This document shows, piece after piece, positions 23,501 through 31,921 of a stretch of DNA of 36,751 nt. Under the pieces are notes generated by a model. The model searched no databases and had not been told where the DNA came from. It saw only the letters and a program-made list of their open reading frames with translations. The translations under genes and the position numbers were made by a program. The stretch is from an uncultured Pseudokineococcus sp. (GTDB taxonomy: Bacteria; Actinomycetota; Actinomycetes; Actinomycetales; Quadrisphaeraceae): assembly GCF_947499845.1 (NCBI RefSeq), contig NZ_CANMPM010000024.1, positions 1 through 36,751 on the forward strand. The letters run 5' to 3'. The stretch's first letter is position 1. Each line of letters starts with the position of its first letter.

Positions 23501-24823
23501 GTGTTCTCTGCTCGAACCCGCTCCCGGAAGGCCGTGCTCGCCGTGGCGGCGCTCGGCGTCGCCTCGCTCGGCCTCAGCGCGTGCGGGGGCACCTCGTCCT
23601 CGGACAGCGAGCCCGTCGGCACGGCGGACCCGAACGAGGAGGTGACGATCGTCGTCGACTCCTTCGGCGGCATCTTCGCCAACTACGAAGAGGCGGGTCT
23701 CCTCGACCAGTACCGCGAGGAGCACCCGAACGTCACCATCGAGTTCTCCGAGGTCCAGCAGGAGCCCGACTACTGGACGGCGCTCGGCACCAAGCTCAAC
23801 TCCGGGTCGGGGCTGGCCGACATCCAGCCGATCGAGATCAGCCGGGCGGCGCTCGTCACCAGCCAGCAGCAGGACACGTGGCTGGACGTCAACGACACGG
23901 AGTTCGCCGACCAGCTGGAGGAGGAGACCGAGGCCGCCGTCTCCAACATCACGACCGAGGACGGTGCCGTCCTCGGGTTCCCGACGGACGCCGGGCCGAT
24001 GGCGATCTGCTACCGCACCGACAAGATGGAGGCCGCCGGGCTGCCGTCCGACTCGGAGGAGCTCGCGGCCCAGGTGACCGACTGGGACGCCTACGAGGCC
24101 CTCGGCCAGCAGTACGTGGACGCGACCGGTCAGGCGTGGACGGACACGGCCACCGGGTACTACCGCCTGCTGACCTCGGTCGAGCCCGTCCGCAACTACG
24201 ACGAGGAGGGCAATCCCACCTGGGACTCGAACGACACCGTGAAGCCCTCGTTCGACCGGGCGGCGGCCGTGGCTGCGGCGGGTCTGACGGCCGGGCTGGA
24301 GCAGTTCTCCCCCGCGTGGAACACCGCCATGAGCACCGGTGACTTCGCGACGATCGCGTGCCCGGCCTGGATGCTCGGCTACATCAAGCAGCAGGCCGGT
24401 GAGGAGAACGCGGGCAACTGGTCGGCCATCCCGCTGCCGGAGGACCTGGGCGGCAACTGGGGCGGGTCCTACCTCGCCATCCCCCGGGACAGCGAGAACG
24501 CCGCGGCCGCCGCCGACCTGGCGGCCTTCCTCACGAGCGCCGAGGCCGAGGCCACGGAGTTCGAGGCCGGGCTCGCCTTCCCCTCGAACACCGTGGCGCA
24601 GGAGCAGATCCAGGACGTCACCGACGAGTACTTCAGCGGTGCGCCCATCGGCGAGATCTTCTCCACGTCGGCCCAGGCGGCTCCCGCCCAGCCGCTGGGG
24701 GTCGACGACGGAGCCATCGACGTCGCCCTCACCGAGGCGCTCGTGACGGTCGAGGCCAACGGCGTCTCGCCCGAGGAGGCCTGGCAGAACGCCTCGAGCA
24801 CCATCGAGGACCAGGTCGGCTGA
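23501..24823 (+). CDS. cebE: Cellooligosaccharide ABC transporter substrate-binding lipoprotein, CebE-like
   Basis: 440 residues from GTG 23501. Lipoprotein signal: basic SARTRSRK, hydrophobic AVLAVAALGVASLG and the lipobox LSAC with Cys28. The mature protein shows the family-1 extracellular solute-binding fold: VTIVVDSFGGIFANYEEAGL, YREEHPNVTIEFSEV, an aromatic-rich ligand region (ATGYYRLLTSV, CPAWMLGYIK) and NWSAIPLPEDLGGNWGG. It should bind cello-oligosaccharides outside the membrane and deliver them to the two permeases downstream. The operator in its promoter supports this specificity. It is followed by two strong hairpins before cebF, which likely keep cebE mRNA abundant. Exact ligand is inferred. 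Confidence 0.9.
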   Translation: MFSARTRSRKAVLAVAALGVASLGLSACGGTSSSDSEPVGTADPNEEVTIVVDSFGGIFANYEEAGLLDQYREEHPNVTIEFSEVQQEPDYWTALGTKLNSGSGLADIQPIEISRAALVTSQQQDTWLDVNDTEFADQLEEETEAAVSNITTEDGAVLGFPTDAGPMAICYRTDKMEAAGLPSDSEELAAQVTDWDAYEALGQQYVDATGQAWTDTATGYYRLLTSVEPVRNYDEEGNPTWDSNDTVKPSFDRAAAVAAAGLTAGLEQFSPAWNTAMSTGDFATIACPAWMLGYIKQQAGEENAGNWSAIPLPEDLGGNWGGSYLAIPRDSENAAAAADLAAFLTSAEAEATEFEAGLAFPSNTVAQEQIQDVTDEYFSGAPIGEIFSTSAQAAPAQPLGVDDGAIDVALTEALVTVEANGVSPEEAWQNASSTIEDQVG

Positions 24824-24828
24824 CCTCT

Positions 24829-24869
24829 CGGCGGCGGGTGGCCCGGGTGCACCGGGCCACCCGCCGCCG
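24829..24869 (+). terminator. Perfect 18-bp hairpin between cebE and cebF
   Basis: Bases 24829-24846 pair without mismatch with 24852-24869 around the loop GTGCA, starting five bases after the cebE stop. An intra-operon attenuating terminator or 3'-end stabiliser is likely, since cebF follows on the same strand. Confidence 0.75.
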
Positions 24870-24897
24870 GGCGGCGGTGCCCCGCTGCACCGCCGCC
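24870..24897 (+). terminator. Second hairpin between cebE and cebF
   Basis: GGCGGCGGTG (24870-24879) pairs perfectly with CACCGCCGCC (24888-24897) across CCCCGCTG. Its left arm can also pair with the CCGCCGCC of the preceding hairpin, so the two structures could compete. Confidence 0.65.
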
Positions 24898-24952
24898 GCG
24901 TCTCGCGACGAGACGACCCAGCCCCGGCGACCGAGCCACGAAAGAGACCCCC

Positions 24953-25978
24953 ATGGCGGCCCACGCACCGACGACCGAGGCGGCACCCGCGCCGCACCCG
25001 CGCACACCGGCGTCCCCCGGCTCGCGACGACCGCCCAGGTCCGGTCGGGCGTACCGGCGGGCCCCGTACGTCTACATCGCACCGTTCTTTCTGCTCTTCG
25101 GGGCCTTCGGGCTCTTCCCGCTCCTGTACACGGTCTACCTGAGCTTCCAGGAGTACCGCCTGGGCGGGTCGTCGCCGGAGTTCGCGGGGTTCGACAACTA
25201 CGCCTGGCTCTTCGGCAGCGACGCCTTCTACAACTCGCTGTGGAAGACGCTGACCATCGGGATCATCTCGACGGTCCCGCAGCTGCTGTTCGCGCTGGGG
25301 CTCGCGCACCTGCTCAACTTCAACATGAAGGTGCGGGCCTTCTTCCGCATCTCGATGATCGTGCCCTACGCCACCTCGCTCGTCGCCGCGACGCTGGTCT
25401 TCGGCTCCATCTTCGCCAACACCGCCGGCGGCCTGATGAACGTGCTCTTCGGGCTCGTGGGCATCGACCCGGTCAGCTGGACCAACGGCAACTGGACCGC
25501 CCAGATCGCCATCGCGGTCATCGTCACGTGGCACTGGACCGGCTACAACGCCCTCATCTACCTGGCCGGCATGCAGTCCATCCCCCAGGACCTCTACGAG
25601 GCCGCCGCCATCGACGGCGCGGGGCGCTTCCGGCAGTTCCTGCACGTGACGATCCCGGGTCTGCGACCCACGATCCTGTTCACGATCGTCCTGTCCACGA
25701 TCGGCGCGACCCAGCTGTTCACCGAGCCCTTCCTCTTCGGCAACGGCGCGGGCGGCGGCTCGCTCGGCCAGTACCAGGTGCTCACGCTGTTCATGTACGA
25801 GACGGGGTTCGAGGTCGGCCGCCTCGGCCGGGCCGCGGCCATCGCCTGCGTCACCCTCGTCATCGTCATCCTCCTGGTGCTGCTCAACGCCGGGCTCGCG
25901 CAGCTGCGCACCCGGGACAAGAGCCGGCCGCTGCTGCCGCGGCGGACGCCCACCCCGACCCGGAAGGCCACCCGATGA
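24953..25978 (+). CDS. cebF: Cellooligosaccharide ABC transporter permease, CebF-like
   Basis: 341 residues, ATG 24953 with AAAGAGA upstream. A ~40-residue Pro/Arg-rich cytoplasmic N-terminus precedes six membrane helices: YIAPFFLLFGAFGLFPLLYT, TIGIISTVPQLLFALGLAHLL, MIVPYATSLVAATLVFGSIF, IAIAVIVTWHWTGYNALIYL, TILFTIVLSTIGATQLF and AAAIACVTLVIVILLVLLN. The EAA loop that contacts the ATPase is EAAAIDGAGRFRQFLHVTIP. It forms the membrane channel with CebG. No ATPase gene is present, so a shared MsiK-type ATPase encoded elsewhere is expected. The stop overlaps the cebG start (ATGA). Confidence 0.92.
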   Translation: MAAHAPTTEAAPAPHPRTPASPGSRRPPRSGRAYRRAPYVYIAPFFLLFGAFGLFPLLYTVYLSFQEYRLGGSSPEFAGFDNYAWLFGSDAFYNSLWKTLTIGIISTVPQLLFALGLAHLLNFNMKVRAFFRISMIVPYATSLVAATLVFGSIFANTAGGLMNVLFGLVGIDPVSWTNGNWTAQIAIAVIVTWHWTGYNALIYLAGMQSIPQDLYEAAAIDGAGRFRQFLHVTIPGLRPTILFTIVLSTIGATQLFTEPFLFGNGAGGGSLGQYQVLTLFMYETGFEVGRLGRAAAIACVTLVIVILLVLLNAGLAQLRTRDKSRPLLPRRTPTPTRKATR

Positions 25979-26874
25979 GCTCCGGCCCCGTCGACGACGT
26001 CCGCACGGCCACGCCCGCGCTGACGGAGGAGCCCGCCCAGCGGACGCGCCGGCGCCGGGACGAGCACACCGCCGGCCCCCTCACCTACGTCGTGCTGGGC
26101 CTGACGGCCCTCCTCTTCCTCTTCCCCTTCTACTACTCCCTCGTCGCCGGCTCGCACTCGCCGTCCGACCTCTACGACGGCACCCCGCCCCTGCTGCCCG
26201 GGCCGCAGCTGTTCGAGAACATGCGCCTGGCGCTGGAGCAGGCCGACCTCTTCGCCGCGCTGGGCCGCTCGCTCGTCGTCGCCCTGGCCGTCACCGCCAC
26301 CACCATCTTCTTCTGCACGCTCGCCGGTTTCGCCTTCGCCAAGGCGCGGTTCCGGGGCCGCAACGCGCTGTTCGGCATCACGGTGGCGACGCTGACCATC
26401 CCGCCGACGCTGAGCATCATCCCGCTCTACGTGGTGATGACCCGGCTGGGGCTCGTCAACAACCTGCTCTCGGTGATCCTCCCCGGGGCGGTGACCGCCT
26501 TCGGCGTCTTCTTCATGCGCCAGTTCATCTCGCAGGCGCTCCCGGACGAGCTGATCGAGGCGGCCCGGGTGGACGGGGCCTCGATGAACCGCACGGTGTT
26601 CTCTATCGTGTTCCCGCTCGCCCGTCCCGGGATGGCCGTCCTCGGCATCCTCGCCTTCATGACGGCGTGGAACGACTTCCTGTGGCCGTTCATCGTGGTG
26701 CGGCAGAGCCCGACGATCCAGGTGGCCGTGGCCGGCATCGGTGCCGGCTACACGCCCGACATCTCCGTCATCCTCGCCGGCACGGTGATCGCCACCATCC
26801 CGCTGCTCGTCGTCACGGCGATCTTCGGCCGTCAGATCGTCGGCGGCATCACCGCCGGCGCCGTCAAGGGCTGA
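25975..26874 (+). CDS. cebG: Cellooligosaccharide ABC transporter permease, CebG-like
   Basis: 299 residues from ATG 25975, overlapping the cebF stop by four bases. Six membrane helices, beginning PLTYVVLGLTALLFLFPFYYSLV. The EAA loop is EAARVDGASMNRTVFSIVFPLARPG. The C-terminal GIGAGYTPDISVILAGTVIATIPLLVVTAIF and GGITAGAVKG are typical of the MalG/CebG branch. It pairs with CebF. A perfect 15-bp hairpin follows 45 bases after the stop and ends the operon. Confidence 0.92.
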   Translation: MSSGPVDDVRTATPALTEEPAQRTRRRRDEHTAGPLTYVVLGLTALLFLFPFYYSLVAGSHSPSDLYDGTPPLLPGPQLFENMRLALEQADLFAALGRSLVVALAVTATTIFFCTLAGFAFAKARFRGRNALFGITVATLTIPPTLSIIPLYVVMTRLGLVNNLLSVILPGAVTAFGVFFMRQFISQALPDELIEAARVDGASMNRTVFSIVFPLARPGMAVLGILAFMTAWNDFLWPFIVVRQSPTIQVAVAGIGAGYTPDISVILAGTVIATIPLLVVTAIFGRQIVGGITAGAVKG

Positions 26875-26919
26875 CGCCCTCCCCCGCGCCCGCCCTCGGG
26901 GGCCGCGCGAGCCCCACTG

Positions 26920-26952
26920 CGGACGGCCCGGCGCCCAGCGCCGGGCCGTCCG
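26920..26952 (+). terminator. Terminator of the ceb operon
   Basis: CGGACGGCCCGGCGC (26920-26934) pairs perfectly with 26938-26952 over the three-base loop CCA. No U-tract. The 355-base gap 26875-27229 otherwise holds the GH9 promoter and operator and no gene. Confidence 0.8.
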
Positions 26953-27036
26953 TACGCGTCCGGCTCCGGTGCCGGTCCTGAGTCCCCGCTCGCGCGGGCC
27001 GCTCGCGATGGCCCCTCCTGCGGGCATCCGTGTCCC

Positions 27037-27091
27037 TTGACACCTCTGCCGCCTCTGCTCCACTGTGGACGTGTACGTGGAAGCGCTCCCA
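27037..27091 (+). promoter_or_regulatory. Promoter and CebR-type operator of the GH9 cellulase gene
   Basis: TTGACA (27037-27042), 18 bases, then CACTGT (27061-27066). TGGAAGCGCTCCCA (27078-27091) matches the CebR/CelR consensus TGGGAGCGCTCCCA at 13 of 14 positions. The dyad centre is about 18 bases past the -10, against about 21 in the cebE promoter. Same -35, same spacer length and same operator side imply co-regulation. Confidence 0.78.
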
Positions 27092-27229
27092 TCGCAGCTC
27101 GACGTCGACCTGCGGTGGCGCCCGACGCACTCCGGCATGGCTGAAGGCCGCCTCGGACGCCGGTCGTCCACCCGCCGCTGCGCCGACGTCCGCCCCTGAC
27201 GCCCCGCCCGTCGCTCCAGAGAGGTCCCG

Positions 27230-29656
27230 ATGACGCGTCCCCTCCCGCCCGTGCGCTCCCCCGAGCCGCGCTCCCCCGAGCCCCGCCCCACCCCCGCCCG
27301 CCCGACCAGGGCGCGGTCGACCGCGGTCCTCGCCGTCACCGCGCTGGCGGCGACGGGGATCATGGCCGCCGCGGCCCCGGCGTCCGCCGACGACCCGGGC
27401 GCCGAGCAGGTCGTCAACGGCTCCTTCGACGACGGCCTGGTGGGCTGGAACGCCTACCCCTCGCCGTCGGTCGTCGACGGCCGCGGCTGCATCGACGTCC
27501 CCGCGGGCAGCGGGCCCTACAGCGCCGCGATCACCCAGCAGGTCCCGCTCGAGGCCGGGGAGACCTACCGGCTCGCGCTCGAGGCCCTCACGGAGCCGGC
27601 CACGGCGGCGAACGTCCGCGTCGTCGTCCAGGCGGGGGCGGACCTCAACTACACGCAGTTCCTGCCCGCGCAGAAGCTGGCCCTCACCCCCGAGCCGACC
27701 GAGTTCTCGGCCACCTTCACGCCGGAGCAGGACTACGCCACCGCGGAGCTGGCGATCCAGCAGGACATCGCCAACGCCGAGGCCTACCGCCTCTGCGTCG
27801 ACGACGTCAGCCTCACCGGCGGCGCGGAGCCCGAGGCGTACGTCCCCGACAGCGGATCGCGCCTCAAGGTCAACCACCTGGGCTACCTGCCGCGCGGGCC
27901 GAAGGCCGCGACGCTCGTCACCGAGTCGACCGAGCCGGTGCGCTGGGAGCTGCGGCGCGCCGACGGTCGGCGGCTGTCGCGGGGCGAGAGCACCCCGCGC
28001 GGCGTCGACCCGACGGCGGGGACCAACGTCCACACCATCGACTTCAGCCGCGTCCCCGTCTCCGGCGAGGGCTTCACGCTCGTCGCCGACGGCGCCACGA
28101 GCCAGCCCTTCGCCATCGCCGCCGACCTCTACGAGCCGCTGCGCACCGACGCGAAGACCTTCTTCCACACCAACCGCAGCGGCATCGCCATCTCCGACGA
28201 GCTCGTGCCCGGGTACGGCCGCGACGCCGGCCACGTCGGCGTCGCGCCGAACCAGGGTGACGCCGCGGTGCCGTGCCTGCCGCTCGAGGACGACGCCCAG
28301 CAGCTCTACGTCGCCCAGGGCGAGGAGCCCTGGACCTGCGAGGGCACGCACGACGTCACCGGCGGCTGGTACGACGCGGGCGACCACGGCAAGTACGTCG
28401 TCAACGGCGGCATCGCCGTCGCGCAGCTCCTCCAGGAGCAGGAGCGCCGCGGCACCGCGCGCTCGGCGGACCGCGGGGTCCTCGGCGACGGCGCCCTCCG
28501 CATCCCGGAGGCGGGCAACGGCGTCCCCGACCTGCTCGACGAGGTCCGCTGGGAGCTCGAGTGGATGCTCCGCATGCAGGCGCCGGCCGGTGAGCAGTAC
28601 GCCGGCATGGCCTACCACAAGGTCGCCGACGCGGACTGGACCGGCCTGCCGCTGCTGCCCGCGGACGACCCGCAGCCGCGCCACCTCTACCGCCCCTCCA
28701 CCGCGGCGTCGCTCAACCTCGCGGCGGCGGCGGCCCAGGGCGCCCGCCTGTGGCGGCCCTACGACGCGGCCTTCGCCGATGAGCTGCTGGCCGCGGCCCG
28801 CACCGCGTACGCCGCGGCGCAGGCCGAGCCCGACCTCTACGCGCCCGCGCCGGACCCGGCCGTCGACCCGAACCCCGGCAGCGGGCCGTACGACGACGAC
28901 GACGTCACCGACGAGTTCTACTGGGCCGCCGCCGAGCTCTACCTCACCACCGGCGAGGGCGCCTACGAGGCCGACGTCCTGGCCTCGCCGCACCACACCG
29001 GCGACGTCTTCTCCGACGGGGGCTTCTCCTGGGGCGACGTGGCGGCTCTCGGCCGGCTCGACCTCGCCACCGTGCCGAGCGACCTGCCCGACCGCGAGCG
29101 CGTCCGGGCCAGCGTGGTAGCCGCCGCTGACGGCTACGTCGAGGCCGCCGAGGGGCAGCCCTTCGGGCAGACGTACGCCCCCGAGGACGGCCAGTACGCG
29201 TGGGGCTCGAACAGCGCCGTCACGAACACCCTGCAGGTCGTCGGCACCGCCCACGACCTCACGGGCGACGCGCGCTACGCCGACGCGTTCCTCGGCGGCC
29301 TGGACTACCTCTTCGGCCGCAACGCCCTCGACCGCAGCTACGTCACCGGCTACGGCGAGCGGGACAGCCGCAACCAGCACAGCCGGTGGTACTCCGCCCA
29401 GCTGGACCCGTCGCTGCCCCACCCGCCGGCGGGCACCCTGTCGGGCGGGCCGAACTCCACGGCGGCGTCCTCCGGCGACCCGGTGGCCGCACCGGTCCTC
29501 GGCGGTTGCGCGGCGCAGCTGTGCTACCTCGACGACATCGGCTCGTGGTCGACGAACGAGATCACGATCAACTGGAACGCGCCGATGTCCTGGGTGGCCT
29601 CCTTCGCCGCCGACCTCGACCGAGGCGTCCAGGCCCACGGCCGGCACGGCCGCTAG
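27230..29656 (+). CDS. Secreted GH9 cellulase with N-terminal CBM4/9-like and CelD_N Ig-like domains
   Basis: 808 residues from ATG 27230. A Pro/Arg-rich n-region precedes the signal core AVLAVTALAATGIMAAAAPASA, cleaved near residue 53. A CBM4/9-type module (about 58-203) starts QVVNGSFDDGLVGW. The Ig-like CelD_N domain (about 215-300) starts RLKVNHLGYLPRGPKAATLV. The GH9 barrel follows: GGWYDAGDHGKY with catalytic Asp382 and Asp385, GYGERDSRNQHSRW near the His/Arg substrate site, and the general acid Glu777 in WSTNEITINWNAP. This order is the one of theme E GH9 enzymes, often processive cellobiohydrolases or endoglucanases. No C-terminal CBM2 or FN3 modules. It should release cello-oligosaccharides for CebEFG. 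Convergent with the GGDEF gene behind a 17-bp terminator. Confidence 0.94.
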   Translation: MTRPLPPVRSPEPRSPEPRPTPARPTRARSTAVLAVTALAATGIMAAAAPASADDPGAEQVVNGSFDDGLVGWNAYPSPSVVDGRGCIDVPAGSGPYSAAITQQVPLEAGETYRLALEALTEPATAANVRVVVQAGADLNYTQFLPAQKLALTPEPTEFSATFTPEQDYATAELAIQQDIANAEAYRLCVDDVSLTGGAEPEAYVPDSGSRLKVNHLGYLPRGPKAATLVTESTEPVRWELRRADGRRLSRGESTPRGVDPTAGTNVHTIDFSRVPVSGEGFTLVADGATSQPFAIAADLYEPLRTDAKTFFHTNRSGIAISDELVPGYGRDAGHVGVAPNQGDAAVPCLPLEDDAQQLYVAQGEEPWTCEGTHDVTGGWYDAGDHGKYVVNGGIAVAQLLQEQERRGTARSADRGVLGDGALRIPEAGNGVPDLLDEVRWELEWMLRMQAPAGEQYAGMAYHKVADADWTGLPLLPADDPQPRHLYRPSTAASLNLAAAAAQGARLWRPYDAAFADELLAAARTAYAAAQAEPDLYAPAPDPAVDPNPGSGPYDDDDVTDEFYWAAAELYLTTGEGAYEADVLASPHHTGDVFSDGGFSWGDVAALGRLDLATVPSDLPDRERVRASVVAAADGYVEAAEGQPFGQTYAPEDGQYAWGSNSAVTNTLQVVGTAHDLTGDARYADAFLGGLDYLFGRNALDRSYVTGYGERDSRNQHSRWYSAQLDPSLPHPPAGTLSGGPNSTAASSGDPVAAPVLGGCAAQLCYLDDIGSWSTNEITINWNAPMSWVASFAADLDRGVQAHGRHGR

Positions 29657-29670
29657 GAGCCGCACCGGCT

Positions 29671-29711
29671 GACGACGCCCCCACCCCCTCCTCCGGGGTG
29701 GGGGCGTCGTC
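29671..29711. terminator. Perfect 17-bp bidirectional terminator
   Basis: Bases 29671-29687 pair without mismatch with 29695-29711 over a seven-base loop. It lies between the GH9 stop (29656) and the minus-strand GGDEF stop (29715). A C-rich run in the left arm gives a T-free tail on either strand. Confidence 0.85.
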
Positions 29712-29714
29712 CGT

Positions 29715-31736
29715 TCACGTCCGGCGGACCGGCTGGGGCTCGGCCGGTCGGGGCCCGGCGGGCCGGCGGGGATGCGGCAGGTCGCCGCCCGCGCCGTCGA
29801 GGCGCACCCGACCCCGGCCCGCGCGCTTGGCCTCGTACATGGCGGCGTCGGCGCGCCGCAGCACCTCCTCGGCCGCGAGACCCGCGGCCGCGCAGGCGCC
29901 GACGCTCGCGCCGACCGCGTGGGTGCCGCCGTCGAGGACGACGGGCTCCTCGAGGGCGCGGACCACGCGGGCACCGACCGCCACGAGCGCCGCCGGCGAC
30001 GCGACGTCGTGGCACAGGACGGCGAACTCGTCGCCGCCGAAGCGGGCGACCACGTCGTCGGGGCGCACCGCGGCGACCAGCCGCGTCGCGACGACGCGCA
30101 GCAGCTCGTCCCCGGCGGCGTGGCCCGCCGTGTCGTTGACGGCCTTGAAGCCGTCGAGGTCGACGAAGAGCACGCCGACGCGGCCACGCCCCCCGTGCTC
30201 CAGCGCGCGCCGCAGCCGCGCCGTGAGGACCTCGCGCCCGGGCAGGCCGGTGAGCTCGTCGTGGTCGGCGCGGTGGCGCAGGGCGGCCTCGAGGCGCCGC
30301 TGCGCCGTGACGTCCTCGACGCTGACGAGGAGGTAGGGGCGGCCGTGGCGCGGGGTGATGCGCGTCACGTCGAGGCGGCCCCGGCGCCCGCGGTCGGTGA
30401 CGTGCTCGCAGGTGGCGCGCTCGGCGCCCGCGGCGACGGCGTCCAGGGCGCACGCGCCCGGCCCTTCGTGCGCGGCGGGGAGGCGGTCGAGGGGCGTGCC
30501 CGCCAGGGGCCCCGGAGGGACGCCGAGGAAGGCGCCGAAGGCCCTGTTGGCGGCGCGGAGCGTGTGGCCCGCCCCGCCGTCGCCGGGCGATCGGGTGGAC
30601 GGCGAGGGGGCGGACGCCGACGGGTCGACGAGGGCCATCCCCGCGGGGGCGTCGTCGAAGCCCTTGCGGAGCAGCTCGGCGCGGTCGTCGGCGGCCGCCT
30701 GCGCCCGAGCGAGGCCGTCGAGCAGCTCGTCGCGCTGGCACCGGTAGAGGGCCAGCGCCATCGCGGCGCTCGCCGCCACGACGACGAAGCCCTGCGCGAC
30801 GACGACGCGCAGCCCGGGCTCGAGCATGGCGAAGGGGCCGTGGCCGGCGAGCGTGCCGAGCACGACGACGACGCCCGCGACGACGGAGTGGACCGCGGCG
30901 TGCGCCGGTGAGCTGCGCAGCGCCAGCAGGAGCGAGAGGGGCAGCGTCGCGTAGGAGACGGGCACCTCGGCCAGGACGACGTAGACGAGGGCGTACACCG
31001 ACCAGGCGCCGACCTGGAGGAGCACCAGCTCGGCGCGGCCGGCCCGCGGCTGCGGTGCGCCCGGACGACCACCGCCCCCGTCGTCGGCCGGGCCGGTCGC
31101 CCGTCGTGGGCCCCGGCGGCGCGCGCGCCGCCGGTCCCCGAGGGCCAGGACGGCGCCCGCGAGGACGACCGTGCTGGCCACGTTGCGCAGGACCCACTCG
31201 CCCGCCGTCCCGAGGAGGGGTGCGCCGTCGGCCACCGCCAGGTACACGGGCCCGACGAGGGCGCTGGCCGCCGAGCCGGCCAGCGCGCTGGCCACGAGGG
31301 CGGTGAGGTCGGCCGGCTCGTGGAGCGCCCGCCGGTCCGCGGGCGCCGGAGGGGCGCCGCCGTCCCGACCGCGGCGCAGCGCCTCGTGGACGACGGCGGC
31401 GACGAGGCCGTGGAGGGCGTGGGCGGCGCCGAAGGCGAGGGCCAGCGCCGGGGCGGCACCCAGGACGAGGTTCGTGCCGGTGGACACCGCGCCCACGAGG
31501 AGCGTGACGCCGCCGAGCACGGCCCCGCCGCGGCGACGGGCGGCCAGGCAGGCGAGGAAGGTGACGGCCGCCACCGGGCCCACGAGCGACAGCTCGGTGC
31601 CCTCGACCCGCGTGGACCGGCCGACGGCGACGGCGAGCGCCACGAGCGCGCACCACCCGACGAGCGCCGCGGCGTCCCGCCCACCTGGGCGGGACGCCGC
31701 GGCGACCGGTGCCGGGTCGGCGGGCGTCGACGTCAC
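29715..31736 (-). CDS. Membrane diguanylate cyclase, MASE1-like + PAS + GGDEF
   Basis: 673 residues from GTG 31736 with GAGG upstream; the frame is open for 55 codons further, so the start is not certain. The N-terminal half has about eight membrane segments (LVGWCALVALAVAVG, LVGPVAAVTFLACLA, GVTLLVGAVSTG and others) in the style of MASE1 sensors. A PAS-like region begins near 375 (KGFDDAPAGMALVDP) and ends in YLLVSVEDVT. The GGDEF domain has HDELTGLPGR, FVDLDGFKAVND and G567GDEF571, with an intact RPDD inhibitory site five residues before. So it should make c-di-GMP with feedback control, unlike the GGDEF-EAL protein at 16986. The Pro/Arg-rich tail is short. Confidence 0.9.
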   Translation of the reverse strand: MTSTPADPAPVAAASRPGGRDAAALVGWCALVALAVAVGRSTRVEGTELSLVGPVAAVTFLACLAARRRGGAVLGGVTLLVGAVSTGTNLVLGAAPALALAFGAAHALHGLVAAVVHEALRRGRDGGAPPAPADRRALHEPADLTALVASALAGSAASALVGPVYLAVADGAPLLGTAGEWVLRNVASTVVLAGAVLALGDRRRARRRGPRRATGPADDGGGGRPGAPQPRAGRAELVLLQVGAWSVYALVYVVLAEVPVSYATLPLSLLLALRSSPAHAAVHSVVAGVVVVLGTLAGHGPFAMLEPGLRVVVAQGFVVVAASAAMALALYRCQRDELLDGLARAQAAADDRAELLRKGFDDAPAGMALVDPSASAPSPSTRSPGDGGAGHTLRAANRAFGAFLGVPPGPLAGTPLDRLPAAHEGPGACALDAVAAGAERATCEHVTDRGRRGRLDVTRITPRHGRPYLLVSVEDVTAQRRLEAALRHRADHDELTGLPGREVLTARLRRALEHGGRGRVGVLFVDLDGFKAVNDTAGHAAGDELLRVVATRLVAAVRPDDVVARFGGDEFAVLCHDVASPAALVAVGARVVRALEEPVVLDGGTHAVGASVGACAAAGLAAEEVLRRADAAMYEAKRAGRGRVRLDGAGGDLPHPRRPAGPRPAEPQPVRRT

Positions 31737-31921
31737 ACCACCTCGATCGGCCGGTCCGGGCGAGACCTGGAGATCACGGGGCTCGCCGACCGACGGACGG
31801 GTGCGCGCGCCGGGAATGCCGTGGGCTCCCGAGGCGTCTGCACCTCCGGCGGCCTCCCGACCGCCGGCGTGGACGACGGGGCCCTCGCCCTCGACGACCA
31901 CCCGACGACAGGTGAGGACCC

